From NCBI GenBank assembly GCA_002633005.1, contig NMRA01000378.1:227196-291195 (forward strand): a stretch of 64,000 bases of DNA, written 5' to 3'. The stretch is from Phoronis australis. Taxonomy: Eukaryota > Phoronida > Phoronidae. The notes under the pieces are model-generated. The model did no database searches. It had not been told where the DNA came from and was given only the letters and a program-made list of their open reading frames with translations. Below are positions 1 to 11,507 of the stretch, piece after piece. Positions within the stretch are counted from its first letter, which is position 1. Each line of letters opens with the position of its first letter. The position numbers and the translations under genes are program-made.

Positions 1-434
1 TTTTTTTTCCTTTTGCTGTCACAATTTTGCTTTCATATGCAGCAACAATTTGTTTACCCTGACTGACACGCCACATGCCGGAAGAACTCCTGGGTGAGTC
101 TTCACTTTCGAGCCCCTTGTTCCCAGTGGTTTCGTCTAAAAGTAGATGTCTGTATTTTAAGGTTATCTCAAACCTTATTCACAAAAATGGCCATTTTTAC
201 AACATTTCACATGTGTTTAGAAAAATACCTTATCTTCATTCTCGAGGAAATTCAAATACAAAATATACACTGCGTAGCGAAAAAAAGATTTAACAGAACC
301 ACCTTGGAACCGCACAACCGCGTGGATATTTGTTTACAAAGGCAAAACGCAGTTTTGATCCTAAAGGAGTTGTGCGTCTACATGCATACGACCGTTGACG
401 TTGAGAACGCTACGGTCGCCTCAGACCTCTCATG
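1..434. other. Non-coding flank, nothing recognised
   Basis: AT-rich sequence ahead of the first retrotransposon fragment. Short open frames at 75-293 and 94-435 overlap each other in different frames, have no recognisable domain and do not look like exons. Confidence 0.5.
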
Positions 435-1247
435 AACACAGCATTCTCTCATGTTTTTTCAACTGGTGCTGAGAATTGTACGGCGGCCGTGGATAGCTCG
501 GTGGCTAGTGGCAATCTAGATAATGCGGTCAGATCCATAACAGATTTGCTGTGGTAGTCGGCCGTATCTACCATGAAAACTCGTACATCTACGAGTAGTA
601 AGACTAAAGTAAATCAAAACTCTCGGACAAAGCAGCCACCCTGGTGGGATGATGAATTGGCTTCGGCCAAACGAGCAAAAATATGGTCTTTAAAACTGTT
701 TCGTAAAAACTCTTCTGTCTTTTACCTTAACATGCACAAAGTAAAAAAGAAAACTCTCCGTGATCTGTTTAAACAGAAAGAGGAAGCATATGAAGCCCGA
801 CATATTGAAGCCATTAAACGTTCCAAAAATAATCCTAAGGAGTTCTGGCAAATAATTAAATCCAATATTTGTACATCTCGTATGTCTCCAACAATTTGTT
901 CGCAGAAATGGCACGACTATTTCAAAGATTTATTGAATCAAAACTGCTCTATCGACGAGTCCTTGAGTCAATTTGCCACGCAGGAAATGATTGAACATGA
1001 TAGTTCGTGTGAAATATGTAGTAACAATTTCCCATCTGATCTTAATACTTATTTCTTGCCCTCTGAAATATGTATGAGGCCATTGAACAATTACCTAATG
1101 GCAAGGCTGGGGGTTATGATGGCGTGATCTTTGAAATGCTAAAGTGCACAAAGGTAACGACAGTGTCAGTATGCATAAGATATTTAATGCACTTTTTGAT
1201 TCTGGGTATTATCCCCAGACATGGTGTGACGCAGTGCTTACTCCAGT
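435..1247 (+). pseudogene. Non-LTR retrotransposon fragment (linker between endonuclease and RT)
   Basis: This stretch is nearly the same as 2706-3514 of the larger element downstream and differs by scattered substitutions. It encodes the region between endonuclease and reverse transcriptase, with a recognisable PPWWDDEL motif and a long basic KRSKNNPKEFWQ segment. An in-frame TAG follows the LLW residues near 556, where the other copy has CGG CAG. The frame then shifts near 1070, at the same place as in the second copy, into the segment EAIEQLPNGKAGGYDG that precedes the RT fingers. The fragment stops at the single N at 1248. It is either a second dead insertion or an allelic copy placed in tandem by the assembler. 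It is not a functional gene. Confidence 0.85.
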
Positions 1248-1627
1248 NAACTGTGGTTGTCGGCACTGCCTATCGAATGCATCTAATAAATAAATAACGG
1301 AGTGGATGCGCCAATTCTCCTGTCATGTGACTTGAATTTCCTGCCATTAAGATTAATATGTTGTGTGGAGTGCCTGTAAATATTGCTGCGTTTATAACAC
1401 GTGTTAAGACGATGTTATTTTTTTAAAACGGTTGTCAGCCAAAGACTGATGATTGACTACAAAAATCATAACGATGCTGCAGTTAAGATGGTCAGACCGA
1501 AGGTTCTTGGAAGGGGCTGTCAAGTCAAGTCAATTTATTTATAGTCGGTTTAAGTAAAACCAGAGAAACATTAGCCTGAAACTATTATAAGTTATGAATT
1601 AAATAAATGTAGATTATTGCATGGCGA

Positions 1628-1752
1628 AGTCGTTATCCCCCGTAATATAGAGCTTGAGTGGATTTATGAGAATTATCGTCCGAGGGGCATTAGACCCGAG
1701 GGCGATAATGCTACAAAATCCACGAGGGCTCTAGATAAGGGGGATAACGACT
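1628..1752. mobile_element. Foldback MITE-like palindrome
   Basis: The first ~60 bases pair with the last ~60. The left end AGTCGTTATCCCCC is answered by GGGGGATAACGACT, and the inner segments GGCATTAGACCCGAGG and the GATAAT words also pair. No protein is encoded. A nearly complete palindrome of about 125 bp fits a foldback or MITE-type non-autonomous DNA transposon. A target-site duplication was not clear. Confidence 0.55.
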
Positions 1753-1784
1753 GAGAACATTTATTAATCTATTTCTACCACAAT

Positions 1785-1865
1785 CCCCAGCCCCCCTGTA
1801 GTGCACTGCACATAGACCTGGGCGACGCAGAACTGAAAAAAGTGGGGGCTATAGCCCCCCCCCCC
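1785..1865. repeat. Partial copy of the GGGGCTATAGCCCC repeat family
   Basis: The order is a C-rich segment, a TGGGCGACGCA word, a short A-rich linker, then AAAAGTGGGGGCTATAGCCCCC. It shares order and wording with the full element at 42389-42534. It is cut by an N inside a run of C at 1866, so the gap is probably a homopolymer assembly problem. Confidence 0.6.
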
Positions 1866-1867
1866 NT

Positions 1868-4800
1868 GTTAGGGACGAAGTCCAAATGTACTTATCTACT
1901 TACGACATAATTTGCATCTGTGAAACATGGGCAAAACGCTCAGATCAATTTGAGTTGTCAGGCTATGACTCGTTTAATCTATGTTATAATAAGAAAAAAA
2001 GAAAAGGTAGATACTCTGGAGGCGTTAGTATTTTCATTAAACAGTCAATTTCTAAACATTTCAGACGCATACATTCACAGTTTTCCTTTGGTATCTGTTT
2101 GAAATGTGAGGGGGAACTATTTGGTGTTGTTCAGGATGTTTTGATGTTCTTTGTTTATTTACCCCCTGAAGGTTCAAGTTCATATTTTAATGGCACAGGT
2201 TCACCAGAGAACAGCGGTGTATTATTGTTGCATAGAGAGATTACCAACTTGACTGATCGTTTCAGTGATTGTTCGTTGGCTATTGTGGGCGATCTCAATG
2301 CCAGAACAGGGAATATGGTAGACTTCATTTTAGATGATAGCCCAAAGTATTTGCCATGCCAGGACTGGTATGAAGCGGATACATTTAATTTGCCTAGGAA
2401 TTCTAAGGTAAAACTCTCATTGAGTTATGTCACGAACTTAGTATTCATATTGTCAACGGTCGTTTCCCCGGTGACACTAGGGGTGAGTTTACCTGTCTGT
2501 CGGAGGTGGACGTAGTTTAGTGGATTATGTATTATTATCTACACAACTGTTTGATTTAGTAGAGGATTTTTTGTGGATGAATGGGATGAATATGATCATC
2601 TGCCAATTATTTGTAAGTTTAGGTGTAGCAGGTCAGAGATCAACCCTCCTGTGGTTCCATTGTTACACTCGCATAGCCGGATTCAATGGGAAAGCTCTAA
2701 TGCACAGGCATTTTCTCATGTTTTTTCAACTGGTGTTGAGAATTGTACGGCGGCCGTGGATAGCTCGGTGGCTAGTGGCAATCTAGATAATGCGGTCAGA
2801 TCCATAACAGATTTGCTGCGGCAGTCGGCCGTATCTACCATGAAAACTCGTACATCTACGAACAGTAAGACTAAAGTAAATCGAAACTCTCGGACAAAGC
2901 AGCCACCCTGGTGGGATGATGAATTGGCTTCGGCCAAACGAGCAAAAATATGGTCTTTAAAACTGTTTCGTAAAAACTCTTCTGTCGTTCACCTTAACAT
3001 GTACAAAGTAAATAAGAAAGCTCTCCGTGATCTGTTTAAACAGAAAGAGAAAGCATATGAAGCCCGACTTATTGAAGCCATTAAACGTTCCAAAAATAAC
3101 CCTAAGGAGTTCTGGCAAATAATTAAATCCAATATTTGGACATCTCGTATGTCTCCAACAATTAGTTCGCAGAAATGGCACGACTATTTCAAAGATTTAT
3201 TGAATCAAATCTGCTCTATCGACGAGTCCTTGAGTCAATTTGCCACGCAGGAAATGATTGAACATGATAGTTCGTGTGAAAATTGTAGTAACAATTTCCC
3301 ATCTGATCTTAATACTGATTTCTTGCCCTCTGAAATATGTATGAGGCCATTGAACAATTACCTAATGGCAAGGCTGGGGGTTATGATGGCGTGATCTTTG
3401 AAATGCTAAAGTGCACAAAGGTAACGACAGTGCCAGTATGCATAAGATATTTAATGCACTTTTTGATTCTTGGTATTATCCCCAGACATGGTGTGACGCA
3501 GTGCTTACTCCAGTACATAAACAAGGCAATATCAATGACGAAAATAACTATAGAGGTATCTCCCTGGTGTCTGCTTTGGGAAAACTTTTTACCAAACTCT
3601 TAAATAATCGTCTTTATTACTGGGCTGAAAATAATGATAAACTTTATGAGTCTCAAGCTGGGTTTAGAAAAAGGCNATAAACAAGGCAATATCAATGACG
3701 AAAATAACTATAGAGGTATCTCCCTGTTGTCTGCTTTGGGAAAACTTTTTACCGGACTTTTAAATAATCGTCTTTATTACTGGGCTGAAAATAACGATAA
3801 ACTTTTGAGTCTCAAGCTTGGTTTAGAAACGGTTACTCTACGATTGACCAAGTGTTTACACTTCAAGCTATGTGCCACAAGTATTTGAGTCGGCAGGGTG
3901 GGAGATTTTACTGTGCTTTTGTAGATTTCTCAAAGGCATTCGATCGTATCCCACATAATTTACTATTCTATAAATTGAAAAGCATTGATGTGCATGGTAA
4001 AATTTTCAAAATAATCCGCTCTATGTATAGTAAGTTGCGCACTTGTGTGAAAACTCAAGATGGTCTTACAGAGCTCTTTGATTGTACTGTTGGTACTCGC
4101 CAGGGTTGCATGATCAGTCCATTATTATTTGTGTTGTATCTAAATGAATTTCTGGATAAAATGAGTATGAAAAGTAATATCAATAGCACATATCTCAGCG
4201 AACAAGTGACAAGAGTTAACTCTCTACTGTACGCAGGTGATATGGTGTTATGTTCCTCTACCGCCATCAACTTACAACGTATGCTTAATTGTTTGGCAGA
4301 ATTTTGCAAATCATGGGGCATGCAAGTAAACTTGAAAAAAACTAAAGTGGTCGTTTTCAGAAATGGCGGTCCCCTAAGACGATATGAGAAATGGTTTTAC
4401 AATGGAACATTGGTTGATGTGGTGCCTCATTACAAATACCTAGGACTACTTATTACTCCAAAAGGTTCGTGGACCAAAGCCATTAAAGCCTTATCTAGTC
4501 AAGCAAATAAAGCTGTCTCTGCAATTTGTAAATTAAAGCGAAGATGTGGTGATCTGCCCCCGTCAATAGCCTTTCACTTGATCGATAAAATAGTTTACCC
4601 CTGTCTGTGTTACGGCGCTGAGATATGGGGCTTTAAGGAATATGAACAATTGGAAAATGTACATATCAAGTTTTGTAAACGCATTTTAGGAGTAGGCAGT
4701 TGTTGTTCAAACTCGGCAATTATGGGAGAGTGTGGTCGATTCCCATTGTCTACTAAATATTTTGTTTCTTGTATAAAATACTGGTTCAAAATACTGGAGA

Positions 4801-4978
4801 TGTCTAGTAATCGTGGGGTAAAAGCTGCATATGATATGCTTTTTCAGTCAGACCTGATCGGAAGATCCTCCTATAATTGGGCAAGTTTTGTAAGGAAACT
4901 TTTGTCTGTGTATGGTTTTTCAGAAGTATGGATTAATCAGGGTGTGGTAAATCAAGCGTATTTCTTGACTGTTTTTTC
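1868..4978 (+). pseudogene. Non-LTR (LINE-type) retrotransposon ORF2: APE endonuclease + reverse transcriptase, inactivated
   Basis: It would encode the endonuclease/RT that nicks target DNA and primes reverse transcription. The endonuclease runs 1868 to ~2640: CICETW holds the catalytic Glu, IVGDLNART is the D-x-N motif, and DEYDHLPI is the terminal D-H motif. Its N-terminus is lost at the N at 1866, and frame changes occur near 2400-2580. The linker (PPWWDDEL) is at 2573-3394. The RT starts near 3337 after another frameshift: NNYRGISL and ESQAGFRK fingers, FVDFSKAFD (motif A), GTRQGCMISPLL (motif B), then LLYAGDMVL at the catalytic box, with Gly in place of the first Asp of YADD. The thumb includes YLGLLITPKGSW. 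A local duplication around the N at 3676 adds another break. It is clearly dead. The clade is uncertain (APE-type). Confidence 0.92.
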
Positions 4979-4979
4979 N

Positions 4980-5295
4980 ATTAAAGCGAAGGTGTCGTGA
5001 TCTTCCCCCGTCAATAGCCTTCCACTTGTTCGATAAAATAGTTTACCCCTCTCTGTGTTACGGCGCTGAGATATGGGGCTTTAAGGAATATGAACAATTG
5101 GAAAATGTACATATCAAGTTTTGTAAACGCATTTTAGCAGATAGCCTACTTATTAAATTCGTCCATCACGCTCTCAAGCGTCATAATGTGTTATCCGGTT
5201 TGTAACGTGCCACCTAACAATGTTCTGTCTTGTACATGATATACTTGGGGCCTATGGCCATGTGTATATGTCTCAATAAACAAAACAAATTAAAT
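4980..5295 (+). pseudogene. 3' end of the same non-LTR element family
   Basis: After the single N at 4979, the sequence restarts inside the C-terminal part (KRRC-DLPPSIAFHL, YGAEIWGFKEYEQLENVH), repeating about 4532-4690 with point differences and a frame break. It then diverges into a short tail and a 3' UTR ending with AATAAA at 5275-5280 and A-rich sequence. The restart suggests a second contig or allele joined at the gap. Confidence 0.7.
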
Positions 5296-6041
5296 GTCGG
5301 TACATTGACGTTTGTTGAATATGCGATCAATGCGCGTCCACTATTCTATTTTCACGTTCCATGACCTCAGCTGCTGAGTGGTACAGAGGTGCATATTGAT
5401 TTAAGTGAGACTTCCGGAAGAACATTAAGTTTACTGAGCTGGCTATCCAATATAAATCAAGATTTTGAAAAATAATTAAAGCATCCACAACAGTGATTCA
5501 GAGGTGATCCTATCCAAACCACATGCTTAAATGAAAATACCTGACGGACGTTTTTCTAAGGGAGGCCTGTGAATCACGACCCTAGCTGTTAAAAGTTTTA
5601 TGCTGAATGACGTCACGTAATCTATGTTCACATTGTAGTTGTTGCACAATAAATTGACGTCGCGCAATAATCAAACTTACTCGGTGTATAAGTTATAGTT
5701 TTATGAAATTCAGCTGTTCAGTCACTTTCACAAATTAGAACTCTTGCAACAATTTTCCTAATACATAATAAAATTATCAGGAACAGAAAAATCAGACGGA
5801 GTAAGTACTGACAGTGACATTAAACCGTCGCTGCCAATGTCTGTCATAAATACGGGTGTTACTGGAGAACAGTAGATTCAATCAGTGTTTGTTTACATTG
5901 AATAGTTAGAGTTTCTGCCACTATGTGTCTCTCTTGACTGGCGTCTAGTTTAGGTATGCTCAGTGAGGTTCTTCATCTTTTGTTTTTGACCTTTGTGTTT
6001 CAAGTATCTAAAGTTTAAGTTCCATGTTCAAAGTTGCAGAA
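5296..6041. other. Intergenic, nothing recognised
   Basis: AT-rich unique-looking sequence without a supportable open frame, splice-framed exon or RNA gene. Confidence 0.4.
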
Positions 6042-6212
6042 CAGTGGCGGATTTAGAGGGTTGCCAAGGGGGCCATGCCCCCCTAAAATTCTCTTAGGTT
6101 CCTTTGGCAATTCTGGGGTGCAAATTTCTGACGGACAAAATCCCGCTGGCTAATTCTCTGCCCTGGTCCCCCCCCCCCCCCCCCATATCTCAAAATCCTA
6201 GTTTCGCCCTTG
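6042..6212. mobile_element. hAT-like MITE, copy 1 (5-bp TSD CAGAA)
   Basis: The element begins CAGTGGCGGATTTAG and ends with a degraded complement of the same terminus (GTTTCGCCCTTG). The 5-bp direct repeat CAGAA lies immediately on both sides (6037-6041 and 6213-6217). The interior is C/G-rich and non-coding and includes a long C run. Two relatives lie at 22564-22713 and 29195-29367. CAG...CTG ends with 5-bp duplications suit the 5-bp-TSD group of hAT elements, but the family assignment is inference. Confidence 0.7.
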
Positions 6213-6775
6213 CAGAAATCCAATTATTCGGTGATTTTTTCAAGTTATTATATATAGTAATTTTCTAATAAGCCTTGTGAATTATTCGTAGCAATTTTGT
6301 TTTAAATTCCAGGCTTATGTAGGTCTTTGAGACTTGAAATTTACATAGAAGCGTGTCTGAGGCTGAAGTTAGTTATTTTGCATTGTAAAGCCTGTATTTT
6401 TCAGTCAAGTCAGATATTATTCTGTTTGTATGGGTTTTCTAACCACTTAGTTTGGTTGTCAAGCAAGATATGCGGTATTAGTTGTTATTTTGAAGTTTTC
6501 TTAATTTGATCCTTTGACCTTTGTGCAGTATTTTGAATTGATCTTTTTTATTTTGTTGTACATGTATGTATACAGTTTTGTTTTGTCCTTTACAGTCAAT
6601 CGCCTTATATGGTGCAGTCAAGAAGTTCTGCAATAAAAGTTTGTTAAAGCGCATTGGCGAGTTTTGGTCCTTGCAACGACTTTGCTGTTACGTAATTGGC
6701 TCCTTTGTCAAGGCAAGTGGCTTAGAAAGAACTGACAGCTAGTTCTTTCTTCAGATCTAGTTCATGCAATTATAG
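6213..6775. other. Intergenic, nothing recognised
   Basis: T-rich sequence with one short open frame (6327-6509) that has no domain. An AATAAA-like word near 6630 is not tied to any gene. Confidence 0.35.
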
Positions 6776-7093
6776 GTCCACTAACCATTCAACATTCCGG
6801 CAATCACAGTTTACTGAGTAAACGGTGATTGCCATTTTGCGACCTACATGTACGCTATCGCTGTCCTGAGCTTACTCTCAAAACACTAGCCTCTCGCGTG
6901 TTTTTATGGTCTTGCGTGATCACGCTTCCCCTANGTCCACTAACCATTCAACATTCCGGCAATCACAGTTTACTGAGTAAACGGTGATTGCCATTTTGCG
7001 ACCTACATGTATGCTATCGCTGTCCTGAGCTTACTCTCAAAACACTAGCCTCTCGCGTGTTTTTATGGTCTTGCGTGATCACGCTTCCCCCTA
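6776..7093. repeat. 158-bp direct duplication across an N, each copy with a 35-bp palindrome
   Basis: 6776-6933 and 6935-7093 are almost identical and separated only by the N at 6934. Each copy contains a near-perfect palindrome (6799-6833 and 6958-6992) with arms GGCAATCAC and GTGATTGCC around TTTACTGAGTAAA. The one-N separation and near-identity point to two contig ends or alleles that were not merged. Confidence 0.8.
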
Positions 7094-8256
7094 AGAAACT
7101 TGTCCAGAACATCCCTTTCCTGTCACGCAAATATCCTGTAGCGACGTTTTATCCGCTGTCTTGAATAAACTGAGAACATTTCACCACGCTAATCATACAC
7201 GGAATGCCTAGCAGCAATCTTCGAAGGAAACATTCGTTAGCTGTATAAACGACATGCCTACGGCGTTTTCTTTTTTGTGACGTTTCCCGCTTCTAAATCC
7301 GCCTTAGAAATTTCTCTAATTGATAGGGTAAACTCGGTTTTTGGGAAGCTAACGCAGTTTGCTACTGGGTAAAATATACCTCTTTATAATTTATTTAGGA
7401 GCTTAAATCGAGTTTTCCGGGTCCTGTGGCTTCAAGGGAAAAACTGCTCCCTGTGTAAGTACTCTGAATATACATTTGAATTTATGTGTTTATGTACATG
7501 TATGTGTAGGCAATGCCTACGATGTATAATAAATGGTGACTTAAATTACAGCAGGTCAACCATATGTTTGAATGCACTTGTGTGCAGCGCTTCGGATGAA
7601 AAATCAAGCCTTCATTCTTTTTAAATGGCCGTCCCAATAACGGCCAGGACGACCGCTAGATGAGTCCCTGGACAGTTTCATTTTATCGGCAGTTTGGGTA
7701 CTTCAACAGTGGTCCAGCGACGCCTCCGCAACAATAGACAAACTTGAAATATCTTAAAGAACGTACGTTTCAAGGACCAAAATCGAGAAAATAGCGACAG
7801 TTTGGTGCATTTTCACACCTTGTTCCCGTGTCATAGAAGCAAAAAATCCCGTAAGAGCCTCGCGGGCCTTTATGTTGATGTGGGCTCATGCAGAAACCCC
7901 TGGAAGTGTGTCCTGGAATAAAGCGTCATCCTGATTTTTGAAGAATTCTTATGTACTATCAGGTAACAATAACAAACATCTAACTAAGAGATCTTTCAAT
8001 GGCTCTCACTATGAAAGTCAACGAACATGGACTTTCAAATACTGTAACTATGGGTGAATAATACATGTAGTTCCTTCCAGACCTCCATCTGTTTGATCTG
8101 TTTACATGTTGGTTTTCCCCGCGGGACGCCAGTTCTAAACAGTGTCTGTCTGTCATGTACCTCCTCGTCCGGACTTTTGGATCAAAACATTCGATATTGC
8201 TCATAAAGCTTCCTTTCGCCTTTCAACAGCTTCCAGACGATCTAGCATTGGCGAGA
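7094..8256. other. Intergenic, nothing recognised
   Basis: No coding exon, RNA gene or repeat structure could be supported. Short open frames near 7980-8351 lack domains. Confidence 0.4.
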
Positions 8257-9619
8257 AGTGGTGTTTTGTGCTGGAAACTGTCAATTTTGTGATTTTGCCA
8301 TCATTTTCGGAACCTAATTTGGGAAATAAAAGGACCAAAAATTATGTGTAGCAGTTTTGAGGTGAAACGTCTCTCATTGTTTCATTGTGTTCATACAGTT
8401 TTCGTCAGAGTGGAAGAAAGACAGCGGTCGGTAGTATCCTGTATACACAGCCAAGCAAAATTCAATGCGAAGTGCACAATGCATCCTAAATCTCTGTCTT
8501 TGAGACGTTGTCTTCTCTAAGGTTATCGGTATATTTGTAGTAGCTGGCATGTTCAAACACAAACGTAAGAATCAAATTATTACTCCTGCACTTCAGTTTC
8601 CTCTGATCTCAGCGGGAAATGCAATGAAAAGATAATTGCGCACTGAGTTGAACTGACCAATTCATTTCCAGAAAGACGCTTGATTACAACGTAGCGAAGC
8701 TCTAAACGATTCACCATCAACAGCGCAGAAACAACAGATGTAGCAATTGCCATTTACCGACAAATGTAACAAAATATTGGCGGACCGCAAATGTAAAAAA
8801 TCCCAAAAATAGAAATTGCATTTACGGTTGAAGTCGCCAGCCACCTTAACCCCTTGTGTCATNAATACGTCGCGCCAGTAGGAATTACCAATTAGAGTTA
8901 ACTTCGACTTAATAAAGTCATCTCCAAATGAAGCAAAATTCTTTAAGAACGGGTAGAGTGAGTACAGTAATTCACCACTTTTAGACGCAGGGCTTTCAAG
9001 ATATCTTCGGGCCAGTGGTGTTTTGTGCTGGAAACTGTCAATTTTGTGATTTTGCCATCATTTTCGGAACCTAATTTGGGAAATAAAAGGACCAAAAATT
9101 ATGTGTAGCAGTTTTGAGGTGAAACGTCTCTCATTGTTTCATTGTGTTCATACAGTTTTCGTCAGAGTGGAAGAAAGACAGCGGTCGGTAGTATCCTGTA
9201 TACACAGCCAAGCAAAATTCAATGCGAAGTGCACAATGCATCCTAAATCTCTGTCTTTGAGACGTTGTCTTCTCTAAGGTTATCGGTATATTTGTAGTAG
9301 CTGGCATGTTCAAACACAAACGTAAGAATCAAATTATTACTCCTGCACTTCAGTTTCCTCTGATCTCAGCGGGAAATGCAATGAAAAGATAATTGCGCAC
9401 TGAGTTGAACTGACCAATTCATTTCCAGAAAGACGCTTGATTACAACGTAGCGAAGCTCTAAACGATTCACCATCAACAGCGCAGAAACAACAGATGTAG
9501 CAATTGCCATTTACCGACAAATGTAACAAAATATTGGCGGACCGCAAATGTAAAAAATCCCAAAAATAGAAATTGCATTTACGGTTGAAGTCGCCAGCCA
9601 CCTTAACCCCTTGTGTCAT
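8257..9619. repeat. 606-bp identical direct repeat flanking an N
   Basis: 8257-8862 and 9014-9619 read the same, down to identical short open frames on the minus strand. The first copy ends at the N at 8863. About 150 bp of other sequence then precedes the second copy. The best reading is two haplotypes with different upstream sequence, laid end to end. The shared open frames (62 and 66 residues) have no recognisable domain. Confidence 0.8.
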
Positions 9620-10749
9620 CACGATTAATTATCTGGTGTCGCGAATCGTATTAAAATTCCAATCGAAAGCCATGATACCAGCTCAATGGAATTTTTACGC
9701 TTACAGGACTGTGGGATATACCTAGTCCACGTATCTGTTGATTCCAAATGCAAATGTACGTTATCCGCTTGAAATTGCGTGGCTGACGGAAGTCCCACAA
9801 TCCATTGCAGATATCCCTTAGATATCCTACCACTCTTTAATCGTAAAAAGTCGAGAATGCAATTGTTGTTCGCTATCAATTCGACAAAAAATTTTCAAAT
9901 GCCACAAACTTGTTTTCTTTTATTACCATACATTCAGAGATACAATGTCGAACAGTAACATAGTGATTAAAGTAATACATAATACATAACACACCGATTA
10001 ATACGTGGACAACACTGAAGTGGCAAATCCCGTGGTTTCATTTAGGAAACAGTAAGATTAAATTTGCCAATAACACGGTAATTCATAACACCAGGGCTGA
10101 GTTGCATAGAGCTTCAAAAGTTATCGCTGGATAAGTTTGATCATTGTTACATGACGCCAGGTGCATTGTTCAGCAATAACAACGTGACACTTGATAATGC
10201 GACGTTATTATTTCTATACGGCGTATAACTTTTATGCAACTGGGATTAGCTGTAAAATGCAATCCAGATCTGTGTACAGATTCATACAATGTAGAGTTTA
10301 TATGTTAAAACTACTCCCCGGACGATATTACAGCCCAAAGGTCGTGAGGTCGCACTTGTTCTGTGTAGTCGGTGGTCGCCATCATTTTTTAAAATGCATT
10401 GCACTTAAAATACACAGATACGCTAGTAAAAAGATTACAACATTGAACAGTGACAACTCAAAGAAGGAAAGTTTTCATTATTTTTTACTTTACAAAATAT
10501 ATTTCCCCAAATATGTTAAATCAGTATATATTTACTCACGACTTGCTGGCCTTCAGCCCATATAGTATACAGTAGACTTTTTATTTCTTCAAAAGTACAC
10601 AGTTGCTTAGTACTAACATGGAAAATATGAAAAAATATATTTTAATAAGCTACCTTGAAAATCATGTCTTTACAGAACATAAACTTTTTAAATTTAAATA
10701 ATGGTGACAAATGCGAGTTTTTTCTAAAGGCTATGTTCTCAAGTTTGGG
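9620..10749. other. Intergenic, nothing recognised
   Basis: A 124-codon open frame at 10191-10565 has no domain, and its composition (rich in Tyr, Lys and Ile) matches the AT content. I do not regard it as a gene. Confidence 0.4.
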
Positions 10750-11507
10750 GCAGAATTGATTAAACACACGACTCTTTTTGTTATTGACAGTCTTTATTCC
10801 GTTTCGTTCATATGTTCGGAATAAAACTCTTCACTCAACGGAACATCGATGAATTAACTGACCAAGAGACATGATTAAAAGGTACAAGATATTTCGAAAC
10901 ATACTTGTTTCATTCTCAAGAGCATACATGTAAGCTGGAGACATATACATTGGAACACCGCAGGTGTGAAATGCTGCAAAGAATGAAAAATGAAGGGGGT
11001 AACAGGAAAGACACGCAAACAAGTGTAACGTGCGGCGCGACCCTGTTTGCTGCTCATTCAAAACAGGCTTCTCAAATGCAATCAAATGGGACTCCAATAC
11101 TTTCAATCGCAGCGCACCGTGCTGTACGTTCCGAATCGACGTGTTCTCCACAACTTGTTGATGGGTGATTTTACGTTTGTGACATTACAGAAAATGATCT
11201 TGGAAGGCGCCATTTTGTTTGCGTGACTTTCCGGTTACCCCCCCCCCCTTCATTTGTCACTCTTTGCAGTATTTCACACTTGCCGTGTTCCACTGTGTAT
11301 GTCTCCAGATTATGTTCTGTGGTGGCATTACTGCGTCATTTTATTTCCACTTGAGAATGAAACATATATGCTTCGAAATACCGTGTACCTTTGGGTCAGT
11401 TACTTCATTAATGTTCCGTTGAGTGTAAAGTTTTACTCCGAATATACAAACGAAACGGTATGAATACTGTCAATAACGAAAAGTGTCGTGTGTTTAATCA
11501 ATTCTGC
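10750..11507. repeat. 758-bp inverted repeat (foldback), arms ~270-290 bp
   Basis: The left arm 10750-11020 matches the reverse complement of 11217-11507, with substitutions and small indels. Shared words run from GCAGAATTGATTAAACACAC at the outer ends to GAAAGNCACGCAAAC at the inner ends. The spacer is 11021-11216. Overlapping open frames on the two sides encode related but meaningless peptides because they are the same DNA inverted. It fits a long-arm foldback element or a local inverted duplication. Confidence 0.85.

Noticed and set aside
10191-10565. 124-codon open frame as a small gene
   Set aside because: No domain, no splice or initiation context of note, and amino-acid use that simply follows base composition.
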